This document shows positions 42,402 to 53,547 of a stretch of 64,000 nt of DNA, piece by piece. Origin of the DNA: Streptomyces sp. NP-1717 (lineage in GTDB: Bacteria; Actinomycetota; Actinomycetes; Streptomycetales; Streptomycetaceae); the NCBI RefSeq assembly GCF_022695985.1, contig NZ_JAAPBF010000011.1:1-64000 (forward strand). Reading direction: 5' to 3'. Each line of letters starts with the position of its first letter. Position 1 is the first letter of the stretch. The position numbers and the translations under genes were made by a program. The notes beneath the pieces were generated by a model. That model saw only the letters and a program-made list of their open reading frames with translations. It was not told the DNA's origin and did not search any database.

Positions 42402-42573
42402 GGGTGTCCCTCTCTGGATTTTCCTGCTGGTGGTCCGGGGTGTCCGAGTACGTCGAAATGGCCCCCGAACAGCACCGTCCTCGTCGCACGGACCGGCGAC
42501 GGACCGTCAGGGGTAGGGGCTGTCGAACCCCCACGGTCCCACGTTCGGGCCGTCAGGAGTCCGGATGCTCCCT

Positions 42574-42606
42574 CCCAAGTGAACCGGCACTTTCTCCACG
42601 GTGAAC
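42574..42606 (-). promoter_or_regulatory. PHO box (PhoP binding site) between phoU and phoRP
   Basis: On the minus strand three adjacent 11-bp units: GTTCACCGTGG (42606-42596), AGAAAGTGCCG (42595-42585) and GTTCACTTGGG (42584-42574). The outer units fit the GTTCACC direct-repeat consensus of Streptomyces PHO boxes, and the middle one is weak. Position and spacing match the known phoU-phoRP control region. Confidence 0.8.
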
Positions 42607-42679
42607 TCTGGGCGACGAGTGTTCGAGAAGACACCTGTACGGCTGGGAGAGTGTCGCTGACCGCGCATAACCTGGATAC

Positions 42680-43942
42680 ATGGACGTGAACGCGGCAGTC
42701 GCCGCAGTGGCAGCGATCGCCGGGGCGTGCACCGGCGTGATCGCCATGCTGGCGTTCCGCTGGAGCGAGCGCGACCAGGCCAGGCCCACCCGTAGCTCAC
42801 TGCATACGGAAGCCGGCCTCCCGCCCGGTGTCGACACCGTGCTCTCCGTCCTCCGCTCCTCCGCCGTCGTGCTCGACGAGAGCGACTCGGTCGTCAAGGC
42901 CAGCTCGGCCGCGTACGCGCTGGGACTCGTCAGAGGCGGCAAGCTGGCCGTCGACCCGATGCTGCACATGGCGCGCGACACCCGCCGCGACGGCGAGATA
43001 CGCCAGGTGGAGCTCGATCTTCCCCGGCGCGGCACCGGCCGCGGCGAGGCCCTGGCCGTCTCGGCCCGGGTCGCGCCGCTCGGCTCCCGTCTCGTACTGC
43101 TCCTGGTCGAGGACCTCACGGAGGCGCGCAGGATCGAAGCGGTCCGGCGTGACTTCGTGGCGAACGTCAGCCATGAGCTCAAGACCCCCACCGGGGCGCT
43201 CTCCCTGCTCTCCGAGGCCGTCATGGACGCCTCCGACGACCCCGAGGCGGTCACCCGCTTCGCCGGGCGGATGCAGATCGAGGCGACCCGGCTCACCAAT
43301 CTCGTACAGGAACTCATCGACCTCTCGCGCGTGCAGAACGACGACCCGCTGGAGGACGCCGAGCCCGTACGGGTGGAGGAACTGGTCGCCGAGGCCATCG
43401 ACAGGTCCCGGCACGCCGCCTCCACCAAGCAGATCACCATGGCCGCCGGAGGCGCCGCCGATCTGCGGGTCTGGGGCAACCGCGGCCAGCTCGCCGCCGC
43501 CCTCGGCAATCTCGTCGAGAACGCCGTCAACTACTCCCCCGCCCGCACCCGCGTGGGCATCGCGGCGCGGCGCGTGGCCGCGCCCGGCGGGGATCTGATC
43601 GAGATAGCCGTCACCGACCAGGGGATCGGCATCTCCGAGAAGGACCGGGAACGCGTCTTCGAGCGGTTCTACCGCGTCGACCCGGCCCGCTCCCGAGCCA
43701 CGGGTGGTACGGGCCTCGGCCTGGCCATCGTCAAGCACGTGGCCGCCTCGCACGGCGGGGAGGTCACGATGTGGAGCTCCGAAGGCCAGGGCTCCACCTT
43801 CACCCTGAGGCTCCCCGAGGCGGGCGCCGGACGGGACCGCACACCCACCGGCCCGGACGAAGACGCCCAGCGCCGCTTTCACCACGACGTCAACGATCTT
43901 GAACAATCGACTGAGATCCCTGCCCCGGAGGTCCTTCCGTGA
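42680..43942 (+). CDS. phoR: Phosphate-starvation sensor kinase PhoR
   Basis: 420 residues: one N-terminal transmembrane segment (about 7-26), a PAS-like region (50-140), HisKA with phospho-acceptor His165 in VSHELKTP, and HATPase_c with N-box NLVENAVNY, G1 VTDQGIGI and G2 GGTGLGLAIVKH. Streptomyces PhoR has this single-helix layout. The stop overlaps phoP by 4 bp. Confidence 0.95.
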   Translation: MDVNAAVAAVAAIAGACTGVIAMLAFRWSERDQARPTRSSLHTEAGLPPGVDTVLSVLRSSAVVLDESDSVVKASSAAYALGLVRGGKLAVDPMLHMARDTRRDGEIRQVELDLPRRGTGRGEALAVSARVAPLGSRLVLLLVEDLTEARRIEAVRRDFVANVSHELKTPTGALSLLSEAVMDASDDPEAVTRFAGRMQIEATRLTNLVQELIDLSRVQNDDPLEDAEPVRVEELVAEAIDRSRHAASTKQITMAAGGAADLRVWGNRGQLAAALGNLVENAVNYSPARTRVGIAARRVAAPGGDLIEIAVTDQGIGISEKDRERVFERFYRVDPARSRATGGTGLGLAIVKHVAASHGGEVTMWSSEGQGSTFTLRLPEAGAGRDRTPTGPDEDAQRRFHHDVNDLEQSTEIPAPEVLP

Positions 43943-44619
43943 CCCGAGTGCTCGTCGTCGAGGATGAGGAATCCTTCAGCGACGCCCTTTCCTACATGCT
44001 CCGCAAGGAAGGCTTCGAGGTCGCGATCGCGACCACCGGGCCCGCGGGGCTCGACGAGTTCGAGCGCAACGGCGCCGATCTCGTCCTCCTCGACCTGATG
44101 CTGCCCGGTCTGCCCGGCACCGAGGTGTGCCGCCAGCTGCGCGGGAAGTCCAACGTCCCGGTGATCATGGTGACCGCCAAGGACAGCGAGATCGACAAGG
44201 TCGTCGGCCTGGAAATAGGAGCCGACGACTATGTGACCAAGCCGTTCTCCTCACGGGAGCTGGTGGCGCGCATCCGCGCGGTGCTGCGCCGCAGGGGCGA
44301 GCCGGAGGAGGTCACGCCGGCCGCCCTGGAGGCGGGGCCGGTCCGGATGGACGTGGACCGCCACGTCGTGACGGTCTCCGGCGGCAAGGTCGACCTGCCG
44401 CTGAAGGAGTTCGACCTCCTGGAGATGCTGCTGCGCAACGCGGGCCGGGTGCTGACCCGTATGCAGCTCATCGACCGGGTCTGGGGCGCGGACTACGTGG
44501 GGGACACCAAAACCCTCGACGTCCACGTCAAGCGGCTGCGCGCCAAGATCGAGCCGGATCCGGGGGCGCCGCGGTATCTGGTGACGGTGCGCGGTCTCGG
44601 CTACAAGTTCGAGCCGTAG
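43939..44619 (+). CDS. phoP: Phosphate response regulator PhoP
   Basis: 226 residues, OmpR/PhoB family. Receiver (1-120) with acidic pair Glu8/Asp9, phospho-acceptor Asp52 in LLDLMLPG and Lys in YVTKPFSS. Winged helix (about 130-225) with LPLKEFDLLEMLLRNAGRVL and VKRLRAKIE. PhoP-P binds PHO boxes, activates phosphate scavenging and also represses antibiotic and nitrogen genes. Coupled to phoR by ATGA-type overlap. Confidence 0.96.
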   Translation: MTRVLVVEDEESFSDALSYMLRKEGFEVAIATTGPAGLDEFERNGADLVLLDLMLPGLPGTEVCRQLRGKSNVPVIMVTAKDSEIDKVVGLEIGADDYVTKPFSSRELVARIRAVLRRRGEPEEVTPAALEAGPVRMDVDRHVVTVSGGKVDLPLKEFDLLEMLLRNAGRVLTRMQLIDRVWGADYVGDTKTLDVHVKRLRAKIEPDPGAPRYLVTVRGLGYKFEP

Positions 44620-44658
44620 ACCGCCGAACCCCACGTTTCACCCGCGGTCACACGTGTA

Positions 44659-44691
44659 AGGGCGCCGCACCGGAACTCCGGTGGGCGCCCT
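44659..44691. terminator. Bidirectional terminator between phoP and the lipoprotein gene
   Basis: AGGGCGCCGCACCGG (44659-44673) pairs with CCGGTGGGCGCCCT (44678-44691) around a 4-nt loop with one internal mismatch. Confidence 0.7.
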
Positions 44692-44716
44692 CACGCGTAC
44701 GGCCGGTGGCCGGCGC

Positions 44717-45445
44717 TCAGTGCTCGGTGTCCGAGGACGCCGAGGCGGAGTCCGTCGGGGTCGACTGCTCGCCCTCCTCGGTGCCCTGGTCCGCGCCCTC
44801 GGCGGTGCCACCCGGCGCCTCGGACTCGCCGTTGGCGCCGTCGTCCGCCCCCCCGTCACCGGGGGCGCCGGACGCGCCGTCGGTCGGGGTGCCGCTCGGC
44901 CCTTCCGAGGGGCCGGTCGTCGGCGACGGCGGCGCGCTCGGTCCGAAGCCCGTGAAGGGGCCGGTCGCGGGGACCACGAAGGCGTCGAGTGCGACGTCGC
45001 CGGTCTCGCTGAACTGGAACACGACCCGCTGGGCTTCGCCGTTGCGCGCCGGCTCGTTGCCGGTCTCGATCACGGCGGAGGCGTTGCCCTCGCCACCGAT
45101 CAGGACCGAGCCGCCCGCGGGCACCGTGAGCGGTCCCTTGCCCTTGACCGGGGTGATCTTCACCGTGTTGCCGCTGCCCGGCAGCGTGATGGCGTCCAGC
45201 GTCTGCTGGGTACCGCCGTTGTTGAAGAGCGTCGCCGTGATGACGGCGGGGCCATCGGTGGCGGCCTTGGGCTGAGTGACGACCGTGGCGTTCTGGACGC
45301 TGATGTCGCCGATCGAGGTCGAGGCGTTGCCAGGTCGGACGCCGAGCGTCTGCGCGTTGTTGCCGGCACCGCACGCGGCGAGCGAGGCGATCGAGAACGC
45401 GATGGCAGACGCGGCGAGGGTGCCGCGTCGAAGGCTGCGGCTCAC
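44717..45445 (-). CDS. DUF461-type lipoprotein
   Basis: 242 residues. Signal peptide 1-24 with lipobox LAAC at Cys25, so membrane-anchored outside. The middle part (about 40-165) is a beta-sandwich of the PCu(A)C/DUF461 type (VITATLFNNGGTQQTLDAI, VPAGGSVLIGGEG). The last 75 residues are Pro/Ser/Gly/Glu low complexity. A typical methionine/histidine copper pair is not obvious, so metal binding is uncertain. Divergent from carD across a long control region. Confidence 0.83.
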   Translation of the reverse strand: MSRSLRRGTLAASAIAFSIASLAACGAGNNAQTLGVRPGNASTSIGDISVQNATVVTQPKAATDGPAVITATLFNNGGTQQTLDAITLPGSGNTVKITPVKGKGPLTVPAGGSVLIGGEGNASAVIETGNEPARNGEAQRVVFQFSETGDVALDAFVVPATGPFTGFGPSAPPSPTTGPSEGPSGTPTDGASGAPGDGGADDGANGESEAPGGTAEGADQGTEEGEQSTPTDSASASSDTEH

Positions 45446-46104
45446 GGCGGCGGCAACTCCTTGGACTTGTACGTGCGGACGGGCTGAGGACGGCTCAACG
45501 CTGGTTCAGCGGCCCAGGTTACCGAGCCCCTGTCACGGCCCCGCACCCGACCCGCCCTCTACGGCACCCGGCCCGCGGCGGGGGCGACGGGTGGTGGGAC
45601 CGGAGTGAGATGGCAGTGAGACCGGGGTGAGGTCCGCGGTGAGGTCCGGGGCGGGGTGCTAAGCGTGGCGAAAGTAAGTGGCCACGGCATGTTTAGTACG
45701 CCGTTCACATAAGTCCGGTGATCAATTCCCCGACCCGACACACATTCCTTACGAATAGCGCCGGATAGCTTCGTAAACCGCCGGTGATCAAATTCGGATT
45801 GCGTTCGCACTTCCGTCCGCACGTGTGACCGACATCCGAACGGAGCAGGGGAAGTTCAGCCTTCGGAACCAGACATATGTGGACGTTCGGCCCATCGTGG
45901 CGGGGTTCGGGGCGGTGGAACACGTGTGTTTCTGTCCGGCTTCGCAGCCGCTCCCACCTGCGAATACCTCGTTCCGGAAGCCGCTCGCAGCACGTTCCCA
46001 TTGCTGTTGTCAAGCCCCGAGATGCGCCCTGACCTGCGAAAACGCCATTCAGAAGAAGCCGTTCCCGTGTTACCCTGGATAGCCACGGAAGGGGTACCTG
46101 TCAC
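45446..46104. promoter_or_regulatory. 659-bp AT-richer control region before carD
   Basis: No credible gene. From about 45660 it is clearly AT-richer than the flanks. The 11-mer CCGGTGATCAA occurs twice, 66 bp apart (45715-45725 and 45781-45791). A dyad TTACGAA-N14-TTCGTAA (45749-45755 and 45770-45776) lies between them. GGAAGGGG at about 46087 is the carD ribosome site. The region probably holds several promoters, perhaps also a non-coding transcript; I cannot define starts. Confidence 0.5.
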
Positions 46105-46587
46105 ATGACGTTCAAGGTTGGCGACACCGTGGTCTATCCCCATCACGGGGCCGCGCTGATCGAGGCTATCGAAACTCGTCAGATCAAAGGCGTGGACAAG
46201 ACCTACTTGGTGCTCAAGGTCGCCCAGGGCGACCTGACGGTTCGTGTCCCGGCGGACAATGCGGAGTTCGTCGGAGTGCGCGATGTGGTCGGTCAGGATG
46301 GGCTGGACCGGGTCTTCGAGGTGCTCAGGGCACCGTACGCCGAAGAGCCGACGAACTGGTCCCGGCGCTACAAGGCAAATCTTGAGAAGCTCGCCTCCGG
46401 CGATGTCATCAAGGTCGCCGAAGTGGTCCGTGACCTCTGGCGTCGGGAGCGAGAGCGCGGACTCTCCGCAGGTGAGAAGCGCATGCTCGCCAAGGCGCGC
46501 CAGATTCTGGTGAGCGAGCTGGCTCTCGCGGAGAACACGAACGAGGACAAGGCCGAGGCTCTGCTCGACGAGGTCCTCGCGTCCTGA
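46105..46587 (+). CDS. carD: CarD-family RNA-polymerase-binding regulator
   Basis: 160 residues. N-terminal RNA-polymerase interaction domain (1-60; [13 protein letters not shown], a Tudor-like barrel) and helical C-terminal DNA-contacting domain (about 65-160) with [13 protein letters not shown], the conserved Trp that props open the promoter bubble. CarD stabilises open complexes at rRNA and other promoters. Placed before ispD as in many actinobacteria. Confidence 0.96.
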   Translation: MTFKVGDTVVYPHHGAALIEAIETRQIKGVDKTYLVLKVAQGDLTVRVPADNAEFVGVRDVVGQDGLDRVFEVLRAPYAEEPTNWSRRYKANLEKLASGDVIKVAEVVRDLWRRERERGLSAGEKRMLAKARQILVSELALAENTNEDKAEALLDEVLAS

Positions 46588-47060
46588 CCGGGGCCTGACC
46601 CGGACGCCCCGGCTGTCGTACGCGGTCGATGTGCGCGCCACGCGCGCACGGACGCGGAGCAGCAGCCGGGCGTGAAGCAGGACCAGGCATCAATGCCGCG
46701 GTGCCCGCTGACCAGCAGTGATTCACACGCTGTGTCGCCGGGCACTGCGGCATGCCCGGAGGAGTCAGCAGATCCCGGGAAATGAAAATCTCTTCGGCGG
46801 GACCTCTTCACGAGCCTCGTCCGGCCCTAGGATCTACTCGGATGTGACACCACGTCACAACCGAATATTCCCCGCAGTCCCCGTATCCGTACTCGAATCC
46901 GACACACGCGCCTGCGCCCGATCCTGGTGTGCCGGGCCCGGGCAGCTGGCGCAGCTGGTCTCAACCAGTGTCACGGAAGGGTCCGGTCAAGGCGCCGCGC
47001 CCGGCACGCTGTGGCCATACCCATGTCGGCCGAGGAAACAAACCTGCCGGAGTGCAACCG
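46588..47060. other. 473-bp gene-free stretch between carD and ispD
   Basis: No supported ORF. It contains a TAGGAT (46828-46833) that could be a -10 box, and a dyad TGTGAC-N5-GTCACA (46843-46859) just after it. Either could drive or control ispD-ispF. Ribosome-site-like CCGGAG precedes ispD. Confidence 0.45.
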
Positions 47061-47807
47061 ATGTCAGACGAATCGAGCCCACACCGCACCGCCGCCGTGA
47101 TCCCCGCGGCGGGCCGTGGCATACGGCTCGGCCCCGGCGCCCCCAAGGCGCTCCGCACCCTGGGCGGCACCCCGATGCTGGTCCACGCGGTACGGGCCAT
47201 GGCGGCCTCCCGCGCGGTCTCCCTCGTGGTCGTGGTGGCCCCGCCCGACGACGCGGCGGCGGTGAAGCTGCTCCTCGACGAGCACTCACTGCCCACGCGC
47301 ACCGACTACCTCGTGGTACCGGGCGGCGAGACCCGCCAGGAGTCCGTACGGCTCGGCGTGGAGGCCCTGCCGGACGACATCACCACCGTCCTCGTCCACG
47401 ACGCGGCCCGGCCGCTCGTGCCGGTCGACACCGTGGACGCGGTGGTCGACGCCGTACGGGCCGGAGCGCCCGCCGTCGTCCCCGCCCTGCCGCTCGCCGA
47501 CACCGTCAAAGAGGTCGAGCCCGGGGAGAAGGACCAGCCCGAGCCCGTCGTCGCCACCCCCGAGCGGGCCAGGCTGCGCGCCGTACAGACCCCGCAGGGC
47601 TTCGACCGGGACACGCTCGTACGCGCGCACCTGACCGTGCCGCTCGCCGGCCAGGGCGCGACGGACGACGCCGGGCTCGTCGAACAGCTCGGCGCGCCCG
47701 TCGTGGTCGTGCCGGGCCACGAGGAGGCGTTCAAGGTGACCCGCCCGCTGGACCTGGTGCTCGCCGAGGCCGTACTCGCCCGCAGGAGGGCCAACGATGG
47801 GTTCTGA
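47061..47807 (+). CDS. ispD: 2-C-methyl-D-erythritol 4-phosphate cytidylyltransferase
   Basis: 248 residues, single Rossmann-like cytidylyltransferase fold. The CTP loop is [11 protein letters not shown] with Lys29 in [16 protein letters not shown] carries the substrate Asp, and PQGFDRDTL and [10 protein letters not shown] are family-typical. Third step of the MEP isoprenoid pathway. ATG 47061 was chosen; the open frame upstream shows no conservation. Overlaps ispF by 11 bp. Confidence 0.94.
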   Translation: MSDESSPHRTAAVIPAAGRGIRLGPGAPKALRTLGGTPMLVHAVRAMAASRAVSLVVVVAPPDDAAAVKLLLDEHSLPTRTDYLVVPGGETRQESVRLGVEALPDDITTVLVHDAARPLVPVDTVDAVVDAVRAGAPAVVPALPLADTVKEVEPGEKDQPEPVVATPERARLRAVQTPQGFDRDTLVRAHLTVPLAGQGATDDAGLVEQLGAPVVVVPGHEEAFKVTRPLDLVLAEAVLARRRANDGF

Positions 47808-48309
47808 GTCCGTACCGCCCGCCGGTCTGCCGCTGATCGGCATCGGCACCGACGTGCACGCCTTCGAGGCCGGGCGCGAGCTGTGGTGCGCCGGTCTGCT
47901 CTGGGACGGCCCCGAGAACGCCGGCCAGGGCCTCGCCGGCCACTCCGACGGCGACGTCGCCGCCCATGCCGCCTGTGACGCGCTCTTCTCCGCGGCCGGC
48001 GCCGGAGACCTCGGCGCGCACTTCGGGACCTCCCGGCCCGAATGGTCCGGCGCCTCCGGCGTCACCCTCCTCAAGGAGGCGGCCAGGATCGTCCGCGCCG
48101 AGGGCTTCGTCATCGGGAACGTCGCCGTCCAGGTCATCGGCGTACGGCCGAAGATCGGCAAGCGCCGCGACGAAGCCATGAAGGTGCTGTCGGAGGCCGT
48201 CGGCGCGCCCGTCTCCGTGTCCGGCACGACCACCGACGGGCTCGGGCTGACGGGGCGCGGCGAGGGCCTGGCCGCGATCGCCACGGCGCTGCTCGTGCGC
48301 GCCCGCTGA
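47797..48309 (+). CDS. ispF: 2-C-methyl-D-erythritol 2,4-cyclodiphosphate synthase
   Basis: 170 residues, slightly longer than usual because of a 12-residue N-terminal extension. Metal ligands lie in GTDVHAF (Asp19, His21) and in [21 protein letters not shown] and VIGVRPKIG and the C-terminal [18 protein letters not shown] complete the family. Homotrimeric MEP-pathway enzyme. Start overlaps ispD, so coupled synthesis. Confidence 0.95.
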   Translation: MGSESVPPAGLPLIGIGTDVHAFEAGRELWCAGLLWDGPENAGQGLAGHSDGDVAAHAACDALFSAAGAGDLGAHFGTSRPEWSGASGVTLLKEAARIVRAEGFVIGNVAVQVIGVRPKIGKRRDEAMKVLSEAVGAPVSVSGTTTDGLGLTGRGEGLAAIATALLVRAR

Positions 48310-48449
48310 CCCGCGGGCGGGCAGATCCGCCCACACCGAGTGCCCCGACCCGAAATACCGGGAGGCCGGCATCGGTTGAGAAGTCATCGAGGGGTACGCG
48401 CACCACGGCGTACCCCTCCCGCGCACCCCTCCTCAGGAAGGCAGCATCG

Positions 48450-48854
48450 ATGGCAGTCGCTCTCTCCGAGAAGCTCAAGGAGCTCCTCGACAGCCCCGTC
48501 TTCGTCGCGATCGCCACCATCCAGCCCGACGGCAGCCCCCAGGTGTCGCCGGTATGGGTGAAGCGCGACGGCGACGACATCCTCATCTCGACGACCGTCG
48601 GCCGTCGTAAGGAGGAGAACCTGCGGCGCGACCCCCGAGTGACGGTCATGCTCCAGCCCTTCGACGCCCCGTACTCGTACGCCGAGATCCGCGGGTCGGC
48701 CACCCTCACCACGGAGGGCGGACAGGAACTCATCGACGAGCTGGCCGTGAAGTACGTCGGGAAGACGTACGGCGAGTTCAACGCGAACGCGGCCCAGGAC
48801 GACGAGCGCGTGGTCGTCCGGATAACCCCGCGCAAGGTCGTCGGCCGCATCTGA
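48450..48854 (+). CDS. PPOX-class F420-dependent oxidoreductase
   Basis: 134 residues, a split-barrel flavin/deazaflavin-binding domain. Start MAVALSEKLKELLDS with AGGAAGG upstream. PDGSPQVSPVWVKRDGD, STTVGRRKEENLRRDPRV and the closing VVRITPRKVVG are typical of the small F420-dependent PPOX group. It may reduce biliverdin- or quinone-like substrates; substrate unknown. A very strong terminator follows. Confidence 0.87.
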   Translation: MAVALSEKLKELLDSPVFVAIATIQPDGSPQVSPVWVKRDGDDILISTTVGRRKEENLRRDPRVTVMLQPFDAPYSYAEIRGSATLTTEGGQELIDELAVKYVGKTYGEFNANAAQDDERVVVRITPRKVVGRI

Positions 48855-48884
48855 CCGCCGGCCGCGTCCGACGCCCTCCGGGCG

Positions 48885-48924
48885 ACCACCGGGCACTGTC
48901 CGTCATCGGACAGTGCCCGGTGGT
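48885..48924 (+). terminator. Hairpin terminator after the PPOX gene
   Basis: An 18-bp perfect stem (48885-48902 with 48907-48924) centred on CACCGGGCACTGTCCG and a TCAT loop. One of the strongest hairpins in the window; it isolates cysS from the isp operon. Confidence 0.82.
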
Positions 48925-49047
48925 GTTCCACGACAGCCGTCCGAACAGCCCCTGACGAGGGCCGTCGGACGGTTCCAACGTCACGCTTCGGTGTCCCGTC
49001 TCCCCAAGGGGCCCGGTGCACTGCCTCCGGAGCACTACCCTTGTCGG

Positions 49048-50466
<1,419 letters not shown>

Positions 50467-50483
50467 GCGGGGCGAACACCACG

Positions 50484-50501
50484 GCCTCCTGAAGAGGAGG
50501 C
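50484..50501 (+). terminator. Small hairpin after cysS
   Basis: GCCTCCT-GAAG-AGGAGGC, a 7-bp stem with tetraloop, 17 bp after the cysS stop. Short but well placed. Confidence 0.5.
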
Positions 50502-50631
50502 GCCGGGCGGTCCGGGTGCCGCGGGGCCTCGACCGGGGGCCCCGATTGTGCTGTCCGGCCGCCGGGCGGCACACTCGCGTGAACGAAGTGAAGTTCTCAC
50601 GAACCGACGGAAGCAACGAAACAGGTAGGTC

Positions 50632-51582
50632 ATGGCCGGGAACAGCCAACGCAGGAACCGCCGCACGTCCAACAAGAAGGGCGCGCAGGTCGGCAGCGGT
50701 GGCAAGCGACGCCGCGGCCTGGAGGGCAAGGGCCCGACGCCGCCCGCGTCCGCCCGCAAGGGCCATGTGCAGAACCGTGTCTCCAACGCCAAGGCCAAGC
50801 TGACCGCACGCCGCCAGGTCACCCGGCGCGGCGGCAAGGGCACCAGCGAGATGGTCGTCGGCCGCAACCCCGTCTTCGAGGCGCTGCGCGACGGCGTACC
50901 GGCGACGATGCTCTACGTACAGCAGTACATCGACAACGACGAGCGCGTGCGCGAGGCCCTTCAGCTCGCCGCCGACCGCGGTGGCATCCACCTGATGGAA
51001 GCCCCCCGGCCCGAGCTCGACCGCATGACCAACGGCCTCAACCACCAGGGCATGGTGCTCCAGGTCCCGCCGTACGAGTACGCGCACCCCGAGGACCTGG
51101 CCGCCGCCGCCTTCGACGACGGCGAGGACCCGCTGATCGTCGCGCTCGACGGCATCACCGACCCGCGCAACCTCGGCGCCGTCGTCCGCTCCGTCACCGC
51201 CTTCGGCGGTCACGGCGTCGTCGTGCCCGAGCGGCGCGCGGCCGGCATGACCGCCGGCGCGTGGAAGACCTCGGCCGGCACCGCCGCCCGTACGCCCGTC
51301 GCCCGCGCCACCAACCTCACCCGCGCGCTGGAGGGTTACCAGAAGGCCGGTCTGACCGTCGTGGGTCTGGCCGCCGACGGCGACACCGAGGTCGGCGACC
51401 TCCCGGCGCTCGGCGGCCCCGTCGTGATCGTGGTCGGCAGCGAGGGCAAGGGCCTGTCCCGGCTGGTCGGCGAGACCTGCGACTACCGGGTGCGCATCGC
51501 GATGCCGGGCGGCGCCGAATCCCTGAACGCGGGCGTCGCCGCCGGAGTGGTGCTGTACGAGGCGGCCCGCCGGCGCGGCTGA
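50632..51582 (+). CDS. rlmB: 23S rRNA (guanosine-2'-O-)-methyltransferase RlmB-like
   Basis: 316 residues. A long basic N-terminal extension (1-70, rich in Arg/Lys/Gly) is followed by the SpoU substrate-binding domain (72-145) and the knotted SPOUT domain. Motif 1 is [13 protein letters not shown], motif 2 [12 protein letters not shown], motif 3 [21 protein letters not shown]. It should methylate G2251-equivalent of 23S rRNA; some relatives in producers modify other positions for antibiotic resistance, but no sign of that here. Confidence 0.92.
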   Translation: MAGNSQRRNRRTSNKKGAQVGSGGKRRRGLEGKGPTPPASARKGHVQNRVSNAKAKLTARRQVTRRGGKGTSEMVVGRNPVFEALRDGVPATMLYVQQYIDNDERVREALQLAADRGGIHLMEAPRPELDRMTNGLNHQGMVLQVPPYEYAHPEDLAAAAFDDGEDPLIVALDGITDPRNLGAVVRSVTAFGGHGVVVPERRAAGMTAGAWKTSAGTAARTPVARATNLTRALEGYQKAGLTVVGLAADGDTEVGDLPALGGPVVIVVGSEGKGLSRLVGETCDYRVRIAMPGGAESLNAGVAAGVVLYEAARRRG

Positions 51583-51733
51583 GCGGCCCGGCGGCGCGGG
51601 CCCGGCGACGGGCACCGCGCCGGGGCGGTACGACGCACCCTTCGTACAGATGTCCCCGTCCCGCCACTCTTGACGGGTCTCGGACATTTCCCGGCCGTCA
51701 AGGCAGTGTCCTAAACACAAGTCACTCGGTTAG

Positions 51734-53476
51734 ATGAGTGTGGACACCAGAACGCCCCGGCCCGGGTTCGACGAACAGCCCCCGCTGAGCATGGTCAAGG
51801 TGGACTGCGATCCCGCGCAGGTCATCGTGAACCACGCCAGCTTTCGGGTGAAGCTCGCAACGAGCCAGCGCCCCAGCCCCGTACGCGCCACGGCGGACAC
51901 CGCGCGGATCCCCGCGATGAGCCGCCCCCGAGGCGCGGCCCGCCGCCGGGCCCCCGTCGTCTGGAGCGGCAGGTCGGAACCGGGCGACCTCGGAGCCACC
52001 GGGCTCCTCCAGGCCGTACGGAACTCCTCCGCGACAGCAGCGGGCGCGGCCCTCGCCGAAGCACCGCGCGGCCCCTACGAGGCGGGCGTCGCCGGCTCCA
52101 CCCAGGTCATCCCGCGCATCGACCTGGGCGACGACACGATGCCGACCCCCCGCGTACCGCACCCCGGCGGCGGGACCGACGCCCCCCTGCTGCCTCCCAT
52201 GCGGCAGGCCGTCGGCGCGTACGACGCACCGGAGTACGACACCTACGGCACCGGCGGCGCGCGCCACCGCGGCGGGCACGACGACCGCGACGACTTCGAG
52301 TACGAGCGCGACCACGAACGCGAACGCCGTGGCCACGACGGCCCCGACTACGACGACGACCCGCGCGGAGAGCGCAGCGACCTCTCGGCGTCGGAGGCCG
52401 CCGTACGGCACGCCTACTACCCCGGCCGCCGCATGAACCTCGGCGTGGTGCTCCTGCCGCTCCGCGTCTTCCTCGGCCTCATCTCCATCTACGCGGGCAT
52501 GGGCAAGCTCTGCGACCCCGTCTACTTCGACGGCGGCAAGCGCGGCTCCATGGTCACCTGGCTCACCTCGCTCCAGCCGTGGGCACTCGCCGAACCGCTG
52601 CGCGACTTCGCCCTCTCCCACCCCGTCGGCGCCGGACTCAGCGTCGCGTTCCTCCAGGTCGTCGCCGGTGTCCTCACCGTCCTCGGCCTCTGGCAGCGCC
52701 TCGCCGCCTGCTTCGGGGCGCTGCTCTCGGCCGCGCTGATCCTCACCGTCAGCTGGCGCACCGTTCCCGTCTACGACGCGCCCGACATCATCTACCTGGC
52801 CGCCTGGTCCCCGCTGATCATCGCGGGCGCCCCCGTCTACTCCCTGGACGGACGCCTGGCCGGCGAGGCCTGGCGCAAGCTCGGCCCGCGCTCCCCGCTC
52901 AGGGAACTGCGGCGCCGCGTCCTGCGCCGCGGCGCGGTCGTCGCGACCGTGGTCATCGGTCTGACGCTGCTCATCGGCTCCATGCTCGGCGGCGCCGTCC
53001 GGTCCACGGAGATGGTGACCGTGCCCGGCCCGAACAACCCGGTCAACCAGCTCCCCGGCTCGCCGCTCCCGCAGAAGTCCGGCAGGAGCAGCGCGTCCGG
53101 CTCGCCCACCGGCGAGGCCCGGCAGAACGGCGGCAGCGCCGCGCCGACGGCCGGCCAGACCAGCGGTCCGTCGGCCGAGCAGTCGACGCCGGGCCGCAAC
53201 CCCGCCCGCGAGCCCGGCCAGACCGGTGCGAGCGGCCGGCCCAGCCAGTCCCAGGGCACCGGCCAGGCACCCCCGCAGACGTCTCAGCAGCAGCAGGCAC
53301 CGCCGCCGTCCAGCAGCCAGGGCCCCGCCACGAGCGGCGGCTCGACGGGTGGCGGCGGAGGAGGAGGCACCACCGGCGGCGGAGGCGACGGCGGCGGCAC
53401 CACGGGCGGTGAGGGCGGCTCGTCCACCGGCGGCGGTGGCGGCGCCAAGAACCCGATCGGCGGCCTGCTCGGCTGA
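51734..53476 (+). CDS. DoxX-family membrane protein with long disordered ends
   Basis: 580 residues. N-terminal 230 residues are polar and partly low complexity (clusters of Asp/Arg/His). Four transmembrane helices of the DoxX type follow (about 236-370; PLRVFLGLISIYAGMGKLCD), then another hydrophobic segment (about 400-420) and a 150-residue Gly/Ser/Thr/Gln tail ending in poly-Gly blocks. DoxX relatives take part in thiol or redox complexes in mycobacteria. ATG 51734 has no ribosome site; leaderless or ATG 51791 are alternatives. Confidence 0.8.
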   Translation: MSVDTRTPRPGFDEQPPLSMVKVDCDPAQVIVNHASFRVKLATSQRPSPVRATADTARIPAMSRPRGAARRRAPVVWSGRSEPGDLGATGLLQAVRNSSATAAGAALAEAPRGPYEAGVAGSTQVIPRIDLGDDTMPTPRVPHPGGGTDAPLLPPMRQAVGAYDAPEYDTYGTGGARHRGGHDDRDDFEYERDHERERRGHDGPDYDDDPRGERSDLSASEAAVRHAYYPGRRMNLGVVLLPLRVFLGLISIYAGMGKLCDPVYFDGGKRGSMVTWLTSLQPWALAEPLRDFALSHPVGAGLSVAFLQVVAGVLTVLGLWQRLAACFGALLSAALILTVSWRTVPVYDAPDIIYLAAWSPLIIAGAPVYSLDGRLAGEAWRKLGPRSPLRELRRRVLRRGAVVATVVIGLTLLIGSMLGGAVRSTEMVTVPGPNNPVNQLPGSPLPQKSGRSSASGSPTGEARQNGGSAAPTAGQTSGPSAEQSTPGRNPAREPGQTGASGRPSQSQGTGQAPPQTSQQQQAPPPSSSQGPATSGGSTGGGGGGGTTGGGGDGGGTTGGEGGSSTGGGGGAKNPIGGLLG

Positions 53477-53500
53477 CGCGGCGCGGCGACGACCGGAACA

Positions 53501-53547
53501 CGTACGAGGGCGGCCACCCGGCGGGATCGGGTGGCCGCCCTCGTACG
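53501..53547. terminator. Very long hairpin terminator
   Basis: A perfect 20-bp stem: arms 53501-53520 and 53528-53547, left core GTACGAGGGCGGCCACCCG, loop GCGGGAT. It lies between the converging DoxX and nucleotidyltransferase genes. Confidence 0.85.

Noticed and set aside
46843-46859. Crp site before ispD
   Set aside because: The dyad has a 5-bp spacer between GTGAC and GTCAC; the Streptomyces Crp motif needs 6.
51706-51747. GTGTCC...GGACAC and CACTC...GAGTG dyads before the DoxX gene
   Set aside because: The two dyads have different centres and short arms, so they are probably chance.
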